A DNA stretch of 64,000 nucleotides, from assembly GCA_002291925.1 (NCBI GenBank), contig DBAY01000057.1:7755-71754 (forward strand), in the 5' to 3' direction. Origin of the DNA: Alphaproteobacteria bacterium UBA998. Its GTDB lineage: Bacteria; Pseudomonadota; Alphaproteobacteria; Rickettsiales; UBA998. The notes under the pieces are model-generated. The model did not search any database. It was not told where the DNA came from and saw only the letters and a list, made by a program, of their open reading frames with translations. This document shows positions 50,085-58,747 of the stretch, piece after piece. Made by a program: the position numbers and the translations under genes. Position 1 is the first letter of the stretch. Each line of letters begins with the position of its first letter.

Positions 50085-51245
50085 TTACGCTGCCGCCTTC
50101 TGTTGCTTGATTTCCCCGAAGGCCCAGTCGAGCCAGGGGAAGAGGGCTTCCAGATCGGAGGTCTCGACCGTCGCGCCGCCCCACAGGCGCAGGCCGACGG
50201 GGGCATCGCGGTAGGCGCCGATGTCGAAGGCGACGTTTTCTTTCTCCAGCAGCTTGGTCATGTCCTTCGCCTTGGCGGCCTGCTCATCGGCGGAAAGGCT
50301 ATTGAACCACGGATCGCTGATCTTCAGGCAGATCGAGGTGCAGGAGCGGATGCTTTCATCCTGTGCAAGAAAATCGACCCACGGCGTCTTTTCTACCCAC
50401 GCCTTTACGGCGGCGAGGTTCCTCTCCGAGCGCTTGATGAGTTCCGACAGGCCGCCGATGGATTCGGCCCAGATCAACCCGTCCAGCGCGTCTTCCACAG
50501 CGATCATGGAGGGGGTGTTGATGGTTTCGCCCTGGAAGATGCCTTCCACGATCTTGCCGCCCTTAGTCATGCGGAAGAGTTTCGGCAGCGGCCAGTTCGG
50601 CGTGTAGGACTCAAGGCGGGCCACGGCGCGGGGCGAGAGGGCCAGCATGCCATGCGCCGCTTCGCCGCCGAGCACCTTCTGCCAGGACCATGTCACTACA
50701 TCGAGTTTCTCGAAGGGGACATCCATGGCGAACACGGCGGAGGTGGCGTCGCAGATGGCAAGGCCTTCGCGATCATCGGCAATCCAGTCAGCGTTCGGCA
50801 CGCGCACGCCGGAGGTGGTGCCGTTCCAGGTGAAGCCGACATCGCGGCTCCAATCCACTTGGCTGAGGTCAGGGATTTCACCGTAAGATGCGCTGAACAC
50901 GCGCAGGTCGGTGAGTTTCAGCTGCTTCTTCGCGGCGGTCACCCAGCCTTCGCCGAAGCTCTCCCATGAAAGCATGTCGACACCGCGGGCGCCCATCATG
51001 GTCCACATCGCCATTTCGTAAGCGCCGGTATCGGAGGCAGGCACGATGCCGAGACGCCAGTCCGCCGGGATGCCGAGTATCTTTTTCGAGCGCTCGATGA
51101 CGTCCGCCAGCTTCTTCTTGCCGGGGCCGGAGCGGTGAGAGCGGCCAACGAGCGCATCCTTCAGCGCTTCCCAGGACCAGCCAGGACGCTTGGCGCAGGG
51201 GCCTGAAGAAAAACAGGGGTTTACGGGTTTCTGCGTAGGTTTCAT
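50085..51245 (-). CDS. serC: Phosphoserine aminotransferase SerC
   Basis: A 386-residue PLP enzyme that converts phosphohydroxypyruvate to phosphoserine. It shows CFSSGPCAKRPGW at the N-terminus, VPASDTGAYEMAMW, the PLP lysine in VTWSWQKVLGGEAAHGM, and INTPSMIAVEDAL. It is the longer alphaproteobacterial type. It lies upstream of serA with about 110 bases between. Confidence 0.95.
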   Translation of the reverse strand: MKPTQKPVNPCFSSGPCAKRPGWSWEALKDALVGRSHRSGPGKKKLADVIERSKKILGIPADWRLGIVPASDTGAYEMAMWTMMGARGVDMLSWESFGEGWVTAAKKQLKLTDLRVFSASYGEIPDLSQVDWSRDVGFTWNGTTSGVRVPNADWIADDREGLAICDATSAVFAMDVPFEKLDVVTWSWQKVLGGEAAHGMLALSPRAVARLESYTPNWPLPKLFRMTKGGKIVEGIFQGETINTPSMIAVEDALDGLIWAESIGGLSELIKRSERNLAAVKAWVEKTPWVDFLAQDESIRSCTSICLKISDPWFNSLSADEQAAKAKDMTKLLEKENVAFDIGAYRDAPVGLRLWGGATVETSDLEALFPWLDWAFGEIKQQKAAA

Positions 51246-51387
51246 GGGATTACCGGAAATTAGGGAATTTCGTGAATGTGCTTAGCCCGTAGCACGCCCG
51301 GATGCAAAGGGAAAATATGTAGGGACATCATTGCAGGTATAGGTGGGCAATGAGGTGTTTCAGATAAGCAGAGTTTTCCGCATCCTT

Positions 51388-51513
51388 GTCATTCCAGCGC
51401 AGGCTGGAATCCAGACTAACTGTCGCCCTGAACTTGTTTCAGGGCCTATGATAAAAAGATGCTGAAACAAGTTCAGCATGACAGGACTGGATTCCAGCCT
51501 GCGCTGGAATGAC
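51388..51513. repeat. Nested palindrome: one repeat family inserted in another
   Basis: The 27-base arms at 51388-51414 (beginning GTCATTCCAGCGCAGGCTGG) and 51487-51513 are perfect inverted copies. The space between them holds a complete copy of the CCTGAACTTGTTTCAGG-type repeat (51422-51482), also found at 9257-9318. The rest of the gap from 51246 shows nothing else. Confidence 0.85.
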
Positions 51514-51515
51514 AA

Positions 51516-52271
51516 TTAACTCACCGCATCCAGCAGTTTTTCCAGGGTGAAGGTGAGCACGTGCAGGTCTTCGGGGGTGGAGAGGCGGTGGTCGCCTTCC
51601 TTGATGAGCATCGTCTGCACATCCCTGCTTTCCAGTGCTTCGGCGATGTCGTGGGCGTAGGTCCACGGCACGTCTGGGTCCTTCATGCCCTGCACGAGCC
51701 GCACTGGGCAGGTGAGGGGGATGGGGCTATCCAGCAGCAGATGCTGGCGACCGTCCTCGATCAGCAATTTTGTGATGGGGTAGGGATCGCCATAAAGAGA
51801 GGGAACGTAGATGACGCCGTCGCGCATCAGGTCACGCTGCTGGGCCGGGGTCATGCCTGCCCACATGAGGCGTTCGGTGAAATCCGGCGCGGCGGCGATC
51901 CCGAGGATACCCTTTACGTACTCGCGCCGTTGCAGGGCCATGTTCAGCGCAATCCAGCCGCCCATGCTGGAGCCGACCAGTATGGCGGGGCCTTGCATCA
52001 CGTGATCGAACAACTCCAGCGCATTCTGCGTCCAGCGGCCGATGCTGCCTTCCAGAAAATCGCCGCCCGTCTGGCCGTGGGCATGGTAATCAAAGCGCAG
52101 GAAAGCCTGCCCGCGTCCCCGGCAGTAGGATTCCAGCGTCGTCGCCTTCGAGCCCGTCATGTCCGAGCGGAAACCGCCGCAGAACATGACGCCCGGCGCG
52201 CGACCGGGCGTATAATGATAGGCCAGCCGGTCGCCCGTGGAGGTAACATGGTACTGCAATCCGCCATTCAT
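51516..52271 (-). CDS. Alpha/beta hydrolase
   Basis: About 251 residues with the nucleophile elbow LVGSSMGGWIALNMAL, FCGGFRSDMTGSKATTLESY (oxyanion region), an Asp in GMKDPDVPW and the His in KEGDHRLSTPEDL. It resembles small esterases/thioesterases of the ABHD10 type. The start is placed at the ATG at 52271, since the ATG-like start at 52325 would overlap the divergent gene's leader. The substrate is unknown. Confidence 0.82.
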   Translation of the reverse strand: MNGGLQYHVTSTGDRLAYHYTPGRAPGVMFCGGFRSDMTGSKATTLESYCRGRGQAFLRFDYHAHGQTGGDFLEGSIGRWTQNALELFDHVMQGPAILVGSSMGGWIALNMALQRREYVKGILGIAAAPDFTERLMWAGMTPAQQRDLMRDGVIYVPSLYGDPYPITKLLIEDGRQHLLLDSPIPLTCPVRLVQGMKDPDVPWTYAHDIAEALESRDVQTMLIKEGDHRLSTPEDLHVLTFTLEKLLDAVS

Positions 52272-52343
52272 ATAGGATCCATGCGAAGGAAAACGTTGAG
52301 GGAACAGCGCGAACTGTCCTATCACTCACTCAGGAGCGACGCA

Positions 52344-53567
52344 ATGACCGGCAAACCACCGACTGTTCTTCAAGTGCTGCCCGAACTCCGCACCGGCGGG
52401 GTGGAGCGCGGCACGGTGGAGATCGCCGCCGCCCTGCACAAGGCGGGCCACCGCGCGCTGGTGGCCTCGGCGGGCGGCTATATGGAGAGCGACCTCTCTT
52501 ATGCGGGTGGCGAACATATCCGCATCCCGCAGATGAAAAGCAAGAATCCGTGGCATATCATGGAGAATGCCGACCGGCTGGCGAAAATCATCCGCGAAGA
52601 GAAAGTGGATATCATCCATGCCCGCTCGCGCGCCCCGGCATGGAGCGCCCGCATGGCGGCCAAGCGCACGGGGTGCCATTTCATCACGACCTTCCATGGC
52701 GTCTACAACCTCAACTTCCCGCTGAAGCAGCGCTACAACGCCATCATGACGAAGGGCGAGCGGGTGATTGCCGTCTCCAACTTCGTGCGTGAGCATATCC
52801 TCGCCAATTATGAGGTCGATCCGCAGCGCGTGACGGTGATTCACCGTGGGGCGAATCTGGAAAAATTCTCACCGGACAAGGTCGTGCCCGGCCGCGTGGC
52901 GCAGGTGGCGAAGGACTGGCGCGTGCCGGAAGAGCTGCATCCGCTGATCCTGATGCCCGGCCGCATCACGCGCTGGAAGGGGCAGGATGTGCTCATCAAG
53001 GCGCTCGGCAAGCTGCCGCACCGCAATTTCTTCTGCTTGCTGGTGGGCGATGACGAGCGCCACCCGGACTATGCCAACGAGCTGAAACAGCTCATCGAAG
53101 AGCTGAACCTGGAAGGCCATGTGCGCATGGTGGGCAACACCAAGTTCATGGCGGAGGCGTATGTGCTGGCGAGCCTCGTCGTCTCGCCCTCCATCGAGCC
53201 GGAAGCGTTTGGACGCGTGCCCATCGAGGCGCAGGCAATGGGCAAGCCGGTGATTGCCACCCGCCACGGCGGCGCGATGGAAACGGTGCGCGAGTACGAA
53301 ACCGGCTGGCTGGTGAATCCCGGCGATGTGGATGACCTCGCGCGGGCTCTGAATGAGGCGCTTTCGCTGGATGACGCCACCCGGCAGGTGATTGAGTATA
53401 ATGCACTGTGGAACGCACGAAACAATTTCTCCACCGCCACCATGTGCCGCAAGACATTGCAGGTGTACGCGGAAGTCATGGCAGGCGTGCTGCCGGCGCC
53501 TGAACCTGAGCCGGACGCCATCGCGGAGCAGGAGCCGCTTGCCGAGGAAGAGACCGCCGACGCATGA
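52344..53567 (+). CDS. Family 4 (GT-B) glycosyltransferase
   Basis: A 407-residue retaining glycosyltransferase. It shows LPELRTGGVERGTVEIAAAL at the N-terminus (GG acceptor loop), HARSRAPAWS, FHGVYNLNFPLKQRYNAIM and the donor-binding SIEPEAFGRVPIEAQAMGKP. The ATG at 52344 follows CAGGAG; the open frame further upstream is the antisense of the hydrolase. The C-terminal 30 residues are acidic. It overlaps the next gene by ATGA, so both probably act on one surface glycan, likely lipopolysaccharide. Confidence 0.88.
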   Translation: MTGKPPTVLQVLPELRTGGVERGTVEIAAALHKAGHRALVASAGGYMESDLSYAGGEHIRIPQMKSKNPWHIMENADRLAKIIREEKVDIIHARSRAPAWSARMAAKRTGCHFITTFHGVYNLNFPLKQRYNAIMTKGERVIAVSNFVREHILANYEVDPQRVTVIHRGANLEKFSPDKVVPGRVAQVAKDWRVPEELHPLILMPGRITRWKGQDVLIKALGKLPHRNFFCLLVGDDERHPDYANELKQLIEELNLEGHVRMVGNTKFMAEAYVLASLVVSPSIEPEAFGRVPIEAQAMGKPVIATRHGGAMETVREYETGWLVNPGDVDDLARALNEALSLDDATRQVIEYNALWNARNNFSTATMCRKTLQVYAEVMAGVLPAPEPEPDAIAEQEPLAEEETADA

Positions 53568-54505
53568 GCGCGCAGGAGCATATCCTCGTCATCAAGCATG
53601 GCGCGCTCGGTGATATCGTGCTGGCGACCGGGCCGATGACCGCCATCCGGGCGCACCACCCGCAGGCGCACATCACTCTGCTGACCGCGAAGCCTTATGA
53701 CACATTGCTGAAATCTTCTCCGTATTTCGATGAAATCTGGGTGGATGCGAAACCGAAAGTCTGGCAGTTCGCCGCCCTGCAGAAATTGCGAAGGCTGCTC
53801 AACAGCCGGCCCTTCCTGCGCGTGTATGACCTGCAGACTTCCCAGCGCAGTACGTCCTATTACCAGCTTTTCCGCCACAAGCCGCAATGGTCTGGGCTGG
53901 TGCCGGGGGAGTTCGTGCATGACACGCCGCACCGCACGCAAAGCCATACGCTCGACCGTGAGCGCGAGCAGTTGAACCTCGCAGGCATCCATGATGTCCC
54001 CGGCCCGGATGTCAGCTGGCTGACTTCGGATATTTCCCGTTTTTCCCTGCCCGAGCGCTATGTGGTGCTGATTCCCGGCGGCTCTGCGCACCGGCCGGAG
54101 AAGCGCTGGCCGCAGGCGCATTATGCAGAGCTGGCCGTTCGCTTGCAATCACTGGGCATCACGCCGGTGTTGATTGGAACGGACGCGGAAGCCAGGGAAC
54201 TGAGCGCCATTCAGGCCGCCTGCCCGGAGGCCATCAACCTCTGCAGCCAGACTTCGTTCGCTGATCTGGCGGAGCTGGGACGCGGCGCGCTGGCGTGTGT
54301 GGGCAATGACACGGGGCCGATGCATCTGGTGGCTGTCACGCAGTGCCCCTCGGTCGTGCTGTTCTCGCGTGCCTCGAATCCGGCGATGTGCGCCCCGCGC
54401 GGCGAGAAAGTGACCGCGCTGCAGCGTGACGCGCTGGAACAGCTCAGCGTGGATGAGGTGTTTTCTACGCTGAAACCGTGGCTTCGCCTTGACAGGGCAG
54501 CGTAA
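53564..54505 (+). CDS. Family 9 glycosyltransferase (heptosyltransferase-like)
   Basis: A 313-residue GT-B enzyme of the LPS heptosyltransferase class. It shows ILVIKHGALGDIVLATGPMT, VYDLQTSQRSTSYY, LIPGGSAHRPEKRWPQAHYA and CVGNDTGPMHLVAVTQCPSV. It should transfer ADP-heptose or a similar donor to an inner-core acceptor. It is coupled to the upstream family 4 enzyme. Confidence 0.9.
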   Translation: MSAQEHILVIKHGALGDIVLATGPMTAIRAHHPQAHITLLTAKPYDTLLKSSPYFDEIWVDAKPKVWQFAALQKLRRLLNSRPFLRVYDLQTSQRSTSYYQLFRHKPQWSGLVPGEFVHDTPHRTQSHTLDREREQLNLAGIHDVPGPDVSWLTSDISRFSLPERYVVLIPGGSAHRPEKRWPQAHYAELAVRLQSLGITPVLIGTDAEARELSAIQAACPEAINLCSQTSFADLAELGRGALACVGNDTGPMHLVAVTQCPSVVLFSRASNPAMCAPRGEKVTALQRDALEQLSVDEVFSTLKPWLRLDRAA

Positions 54506-54534
54506 AGGTCTTTTTATAAATTTTTCAATTCAGT

Positions 54535-54627
54535 GTCATTCCAGCGAAGGCTGGAATCCAGTTGAATGAAGCTTTGCGCTGGATTCCGGATCGGCGCTCG
54601 GCTTTGCCTCACTTGTCCGGAATGACA
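54535..54627. repeat. Palindromic repeat, GTCATTCCAGCG type, 12 bases before thrS
   Basis: Arms GTCATTCCAGCGAAGGCTGG and TTGTCCGGAATGAC, central CGCTGGATTCCGG. It ends 12 bases before the thrS start codon. Confidence 0.85.
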
Positions 54628-54639
54628 AGAGCATTTTTT

Positions 54640-56634
54640 ATGTCCCACGCTGCCGTGCAACCTTCGTCTGTCAATATCACGCTTCCCGATGGCAGCGTGC
54701 GCACGTACGGCGCGCCGGTGACCGGCTTCCAGATTGCCGAATCCATCGGCCCCGGCCTGCTGAAGGCCGCGGTGGCGATGAAGGTGGACGGCGTGCAGCG
54801 CGACCTCAGCGAGCCCATCGCGCAGGATGCGTCTGTTGCCCTGCTGACGACGAGGGACGCGGAAGGCCTGGAGATCATGCGTCACACCACCACGGCGCAG
54901 GTGCTGGCGCTGGCGGTGAAGGAAATCTGGCCCGCCGCCAAGCTCGCCATCGGCCCCACGATTGAGCACGGCTTCTATTACGACATCGACCTCGAATACA
55001 AAATCACGCCGGACGATCTGCCGAAGATTGAGGCGAAGATGAAAGAGATTCTCGGCCGTGGCCTTACCGTTCAGCGCGAGATGTGGAAGCGCGAGGAAGC
55101 CATTGCCATGTTTGAAGGACGCGGCGAGACTTACAAGGCCGAGCTTATCCGCAACGCCCCCGAAGACGACACCACCGAGCGCGGCAAGGTTTCGCTCTAT
55201 CGCCAGGGGCAGGGGGATGATGCGTTCATCGATCTCTGCCGTGGCCCGCACTGCCCATCGCTTGGAAAAATTTCACAGGCCTTCAAGCTCACCAAGCTGG
55301 CCGGGGCCTACTGGCGCGGGGACTCCCGCAACAAGATGCTCCAGCGAATCTACGGTGTCTCCTTTGCGAATGACAAGGAGCTGAAAGCCTACCTGACCAT
55401 GATGGAAGAGGCGGAGAAGCGTGATCACCGCAAACTCGGCCGCCAGCTGGATCTGTTCCATTTGCAGGAGGAGGCCATCGGGCAGGTGTTCTGGCATCCG
55501 AATGGCTGGACGGTCTACCGCGAGCTGGAAAACTACATCCGACAGAAGCTGGATCGCGAAAATTACCAGGAGGTGAAAACCCCGATGCTGGTGGACCGCG
55601 CCCTCTGGGAAGCCTCCGGCCACTGGGAGAAATTCGGCGAGAACATGTTCACCTCGGAAGCCGAGGAGCGCACGCTCGCCATCAAGCCGATGAACTGCCC
55701 CTGCCACGTGCAGATTTTCCGTCAGGGCATCAAGTCCTACCGCGACTTGCCGTTGCGTATGGCCGAGTTCGGCTCTTGCCATCGCTATGAGCCCTCAGGC
55801 GCGTTGCACGGCATCATGCGCGTGCGCGGCTTCGTGCAGGATGACGCGCATATCTTCTGCATGGAAAGCCAGATTCTCTCCGAAACCGAGAAATTCTGCG
55901 CCCTGCTGCAGGAAGTCTATCAGGAACTGGGTTTCACGGAGATTGCCGTGAAACTCTCCACCCGCCCGGAGAAGCGCGCGGGAACCGATGAAACGTGGGA
56001 CAAGGCTGAGCATTCGCTCGCCGAGGCCGTGGAAGCCGTGGGCCTGCCCTATGAGGTGCAGCCGGGCGAGGGCGCCTTCTACGGGCCGAAGCTGGAATTC
56101 CAGCTGAAGGATTGCATTGGCCGCACATGGCAGTGCGGCACCCTGCAGCTCGACTTCGTGCTTCCGGAGCGTCTGGATGCCGCCTATATCGGCGAGGACG
56201 GGGAGAAGCATCGCCCGGTGATGCTCCATCGCGCCATTCTGGGTTCACTGGAGCGTTTCATCGGCATTCTTATCGAGCAGTATGCGGGCAAATTCCCGCT
56301 CTGGCTGGCGCCGGTGCAGGTGGTGGTGGCGCCGATCACCAACGATCTGGATGACTACGCCACGGATGTGGTGCGCCGCCTTAAGGACGCGGGCATCCGC
56401 GCCGAGTCGGACCTCTCGACGAACAAAATCAATTACAAAGTGCGTGAGCATTCCGACCGTAAGGTGCCGTTCATCTTTGCTGTCGGCGGGCGGGAGAAGG
56501 AGCAGGACAGTGTCTCCGTGCGCCGCTTGGGCTCGCAAAAGCAGACCGTGCACAGCGTGGCCGAGATCATCGACCTCTTGACGGCTGAGATCCGCGAACG
56601 CAGACTGCCGCCTCATGACGAGAATGCAGGTTGA
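54640..56634 (+). CDS. thrS: Threonyl-tRNA synthetase
   Basis: A 664-residue class II synthetase with N-terminal TGS domain (SVNITLPDGSVRTYGAPVTG), the editing domain (TIEHGFYYDIDLEYKITPDD), the catalytic core with zinc ligands in KPMNCPCHVQIF, RYEPSGALHGIMRVRGF and VMLHRAILGSLERF, and the anticodon-binding domain (PVQVVVAPITNDLDDYA). The frame extends upstream through a palindromic repeat; the start is the ATG at 54640. infC follows, as in many bacteria. Confidence 0.96.
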   Translation: MSHAAVQPSSVNITLPDGSVRTYGAPVTGFQIAESIGPGLLKAAVAMKVDGVQRDLSEPIAQDASVALLTTRDAEGLEIMRHTTTAQVLALAVKEIWPAAKLAIGPTIEHGFYYDIDLEYKITPDDLPKIEAKMKEILGRGLTVQREMWKREEAIAMFEGRGETYKAELIRNAPEDDTTERGKVSLYRQGQGDDAFIDLCRGPHCPSLGKISQAFKLTKLAGAYWRGDSRNKMLQRIYGVSFANDKELKAYLTMMEEAEKRDHRKLGRQLDLFHLQEEAIGQVFWHPNGWTVYRELENYIRQKLDRENYQEVKTPMLVDRALWEASGHWEKFGENMFTSEAEERTLAIKPMNCPCHVQIFRQGIKSYRDLPLRMAEFGSCHRYEPSGALHGIMRVRGFVQDDAHIFCMESQILSETEKFCALLQEVYQELGFTEIAVKLSTRPEKRAGTDETWDKAEHSLAEAVEAVGLPYEVQPGEGAFYGPKLEFQLKDCIGRTWQCGTLQLDFVLPERLDAAYIGEDGEKHRPVMLHRAILGSLERFIGILIEQYAGKFPLWLAPVQVVVAPITNDLDDYATDVVRRLKDAGIRAESDLSTNKINYKVREHSDRKVPFIFAVGGREKEQDSVSVRRLGSQKQTVHSVAEIIDLLTAEIRERRLPPHDENAG

Positions 56635-56720
56635 TTAAGCATTAAATCTATTTTAAACATCTGCCCTTACGATTTTCATCTACATTGGAGCAAACTGCCT
56701 ATGCGTGAGACGATTTCCCT

Positions 56721-57248
56721 ATGAGTGCCACCGGTCAGGAACCGCGGGTCAATCACCAGATTCGTATCGACAAGATCCGCCTTATTGATGGTGAAGGTAA
56801 CATGGTAGGGGTTGTCTCCGTTGCCGAAGGCCTGAAAATGGCCGAGGCGGCAGGGCTCGATCTGGTCGAGGTATCGCCCGGTGCATCTCCTCCGGTGTGC
56901 AAGCTGCTCGATTACGGCAAGTACAAGTACCAGCTCCAGAAAAAGGCCAACGAGGCCCGTAAGAAGCAGAAGATCATCCAGGTAAAGGAGATCAAGCTCC
57001 GACCGATGATCGACAAGCACGATCTGGAAGTGAAAATGAAGGCCGTTCAGAAGTTTCTGGATGAAGGCGACAAGGTGAAGTTCACCCTGCGCTTCCGTGG
57101 CCGCGAAATGTCGCACCAGGAACTGGGCATGCGTCTGCTCAATCAGGTGAAGGAAATCCTCGCCGACAAGATCAAGGTCGAGTCAGAACCCCGCCTGGAA
57201 GGCCGCCAGATGGTGATGATGGTCTCCCCCGCGAAATCCGCGCATTGA
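56721..57248 (+). CDS. infC: Translation initiation factor IF-3
   Basis: A 175-residue protein with the N-domain (NHQIRIDKIRLIDGEGNMVG), the linker RKKQKIIQVKEIKLRPMIDK, and the C-domain (FTLRFRGREMSHQELGMRLL). It starts with an ATG; many bacteria use a rare start codon for infC autoregulation, and no in-frame ATT/ATA start is visible here. It lies 86 bases after thrS. Confidence 0.96.
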   Translation: MSATGQEPRVNHQIRIDKIRLIDGEGNMVGVVSVAEGLKMAEAAGLDLVEVSPGASPPVCKLLDYGKYKYQLQKKANEARKKQKIIQVKEIKLRPMIDKHDLEVKMKAVQKFLDEGDKVKFTLRFRGREMSHQELGMRLLNQVKEILADKIKVESEPRLEGRQMVMMVSPAKSAH

Positions 57249-57380
57249 TAGCCCTAGTCTTTGCCCCTGCTACGTGCTTCCTGCGATCCGTAAGTAAGCG
57301 ACGCTCTGCTGGCTCATGGCTGACGCGCGAAACGCTCTGTCGGCGTTTCGCCTGTCCTTGACTAACACAGTCGTGTAGCC

Positions 57381-57464
57381 GTCATCCTGCGAGCCGGAGG
57401 CTGCACAGGATCTTCATCGTATCGCGAGCAGATTCCGGGCACGCTAACGCGTCCCGGAATGACG
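57381..57464. repeat. Palindromic repeat, GTCATCCTGCGAG type
   Basis: A diverged second copy of the unit at 9161-9242. With the weaker CACCCCGC-like palindrome at 57498-57547 it fills most of the 307-bp gap between infC and folE; no gene is seen there. Confidence 0.8.
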
Positions 57465-57497
57465 GAGAGTAGAAAAAATGTCACCTCCCTAACCTAT

Positions 57498-57547
57498 TGC
57501 GGGGTCTTCCCTGCATACGCGGAGATGCCGCAACAAGTGCGGCATGA
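57498..57547. repeat. Diverged CACCCCGC-type palindrome
   Basis: ATGCCGCAACAAGTGCGGCA (57525-57544) is an inverted pair, with a related TTGCGGGGTCTTCC flank. Confidence 0.5.
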
Positions 57548-57555
57548 CAGATCAA

Positions 57556-58182
57556 TTAAGAAATAAACTGCCCGATGGCCGGAGAGGCGATCATTGTCAT
57601 GAATTCTTGGCGGGTACGTGGATCGCTCTTGAAGAGGCCGTGCAGGCGGCTGGTGACGGTGGTGGTCTCTGACTTGTGCACGCCGCGCGTGGTCATGCAT
57701 TGGTGCGCGGCGTCGATGATGACGGCGACGCCCCTGGGTTGCAGCACGCGCAGGATGGTATCGGCGATCTGCGCGGTCATGGTTTCCTGCGTCTGCAGGC
57801 GCTTGGCGTAGACGTCCACAAGGCGGGCGATCTTGCTGATGCCGACCACGCGCTTGTCCGGAATATAGGCCACATGTGCCCGGCCGATGATGGGCACCAT
57901 GTGGTGCTCGCAATGCGACTCGAGGCGCATGTTCTTCAGCAGCACCATCTCATCGTAATCCTCGACTTCCTCAAAAGTGCGCGCCAGGATGTCTTCCGGG
58001 TGCATGTCATAGCCGGCGAAGAATTCCTCGTAGGCTTCCACCACGCGTTTGGGGGTATCCAGCAGGCCTTCGCGGGCCACATCGTCACCCGCCCAGGCGA
58101 TGAGCGTACGTACGGCCTCCATGGCCTGTTCTTTTGAAGGTCGAGTCACGCGGCGTCCTTTCGGCAGTGCAATCGCAGGCAT
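57556..58182 (-). CDS. folE: GTP cyclohydrolase I
   Basis: A 208-residue enzyme that makes dihydroneopterin triphosphate for folate. It shows the zinc and catalytic residues in RLESHCEHHMVPIIGRAHVA, YIPDKRVVGISKIARLVDVY, RLQTQETMTAQIAD and AAHQCMTTRGVHKSETTTVT. The short N-terminal extension is basic. Confidence 0.96.
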   Translation of the reverse strand: MPAIALPKGRRVTRPSKEQAMEAVRTLIAWAGDDVAREGLLDTPKRVVEAYEEFFAGYDMHPEDILARTFEEVEDYDEMVLLKNMRLESHCEHHMVPIIGRAHVAYIPDKRVVGISKIARLVDVYAKRLQTQETMTAQIADTILRVLQPRGVAVIIDAAHQCMTTRGVHKSETTTVTSRLHGLFKSDPRTRQEFMTMIASPAIGQFIS

Positions 58183-58352
58183 GGAAATCTCCGTTGATGA
58201 GGGGCCTTTGATCGCGGATATAAGTTTTCTATTATGTAAAACAAGGTGCGCTCAGGGGGCAAAAGTAAAAAATCTTCATTTTCTTCTTTCCCCGGCGCGG
58301 TTTTCATTGACCGCTTCCGAGCGCGGCTTATAGTAAATTCCCCGGAGTGCGC

Positions 58353-58733
58353 ATGCCTTACGACACCGCCATCGCCGAATCGCTGATTTCCCGCCTGTCG
58401 TTTGATGAGCGGGGGCTGATTCCGGCCATCGCGCAGGCCCACCAGAGCGGTGAGGTGCTGATGCTGGCCTGGATGAACGCGGACGCCATCCGGGAAACGC
58501 TATCTACAGGGAAAGTGACCTATTGGTCAAGGTCTAGAGGCGCGTTGTGGCGCAAAGGCGAGACTTCCGGCCATGTCCAGCGGCTGGTTGACCTGCGCTA
58601 CGACTGCGACGCGGACACACTGCTCCTGCAGGTGGAGCAGAACGGCCCCGCCTGCCATACGAACCGCGCAAACTGCTTCTTTACCCAGCTTGAACCCCAT
58701 GGCTTCCGGACGCTGAGCGCGCCCGTGGCCTAA
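58353..58733 (+). CDS. hisI: Phosphoribosyl-AMP cyclohydrolase
   Basis: A 126-residue histidine-pathway enzyme. It shows GLIPAIAQAHQSGEVLMLAW, MNADAIRETL, TYWSRSRGALWRKGETSGH and the metal site DLRYDCDADTLLLQVEQNGP followed by ACHT. ATG at 58353 follows CCGGAG. It lacks the HisE (pyrophosphatase) domain, so it is the single-domain form. metE starts 14 bases after its stop, in the same direction. Confidence 0.95.
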   Translation: MPYDTAIAESLISRLSFDERGLIPAIAQAHQSGEVLMLAWMNADAIRETLSTGKVTYWSRSRGALWRKGETSGHVQRLVDLRYDCDADTLLLQVEQNGPACHTNRANCFFTQLEPHGFRTLSAPVA

Positions 58734-58747
58734 CCTTGGAGACGACC

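Noticed and set aside
51561..52343. Long open frame upstream of the family 4 glycosyltransferase
   Set aside because: It is antisense to the alpha/beta hydrolase; the glycosyltransferase has its own ATG and ribosome-binding site at 52344.
54562..54639. N-terminal extension of thrS
   Set aside because: It translates a palindromic repeat that occurs elsewhere; the TGS domain begins at the ATG at 54640.
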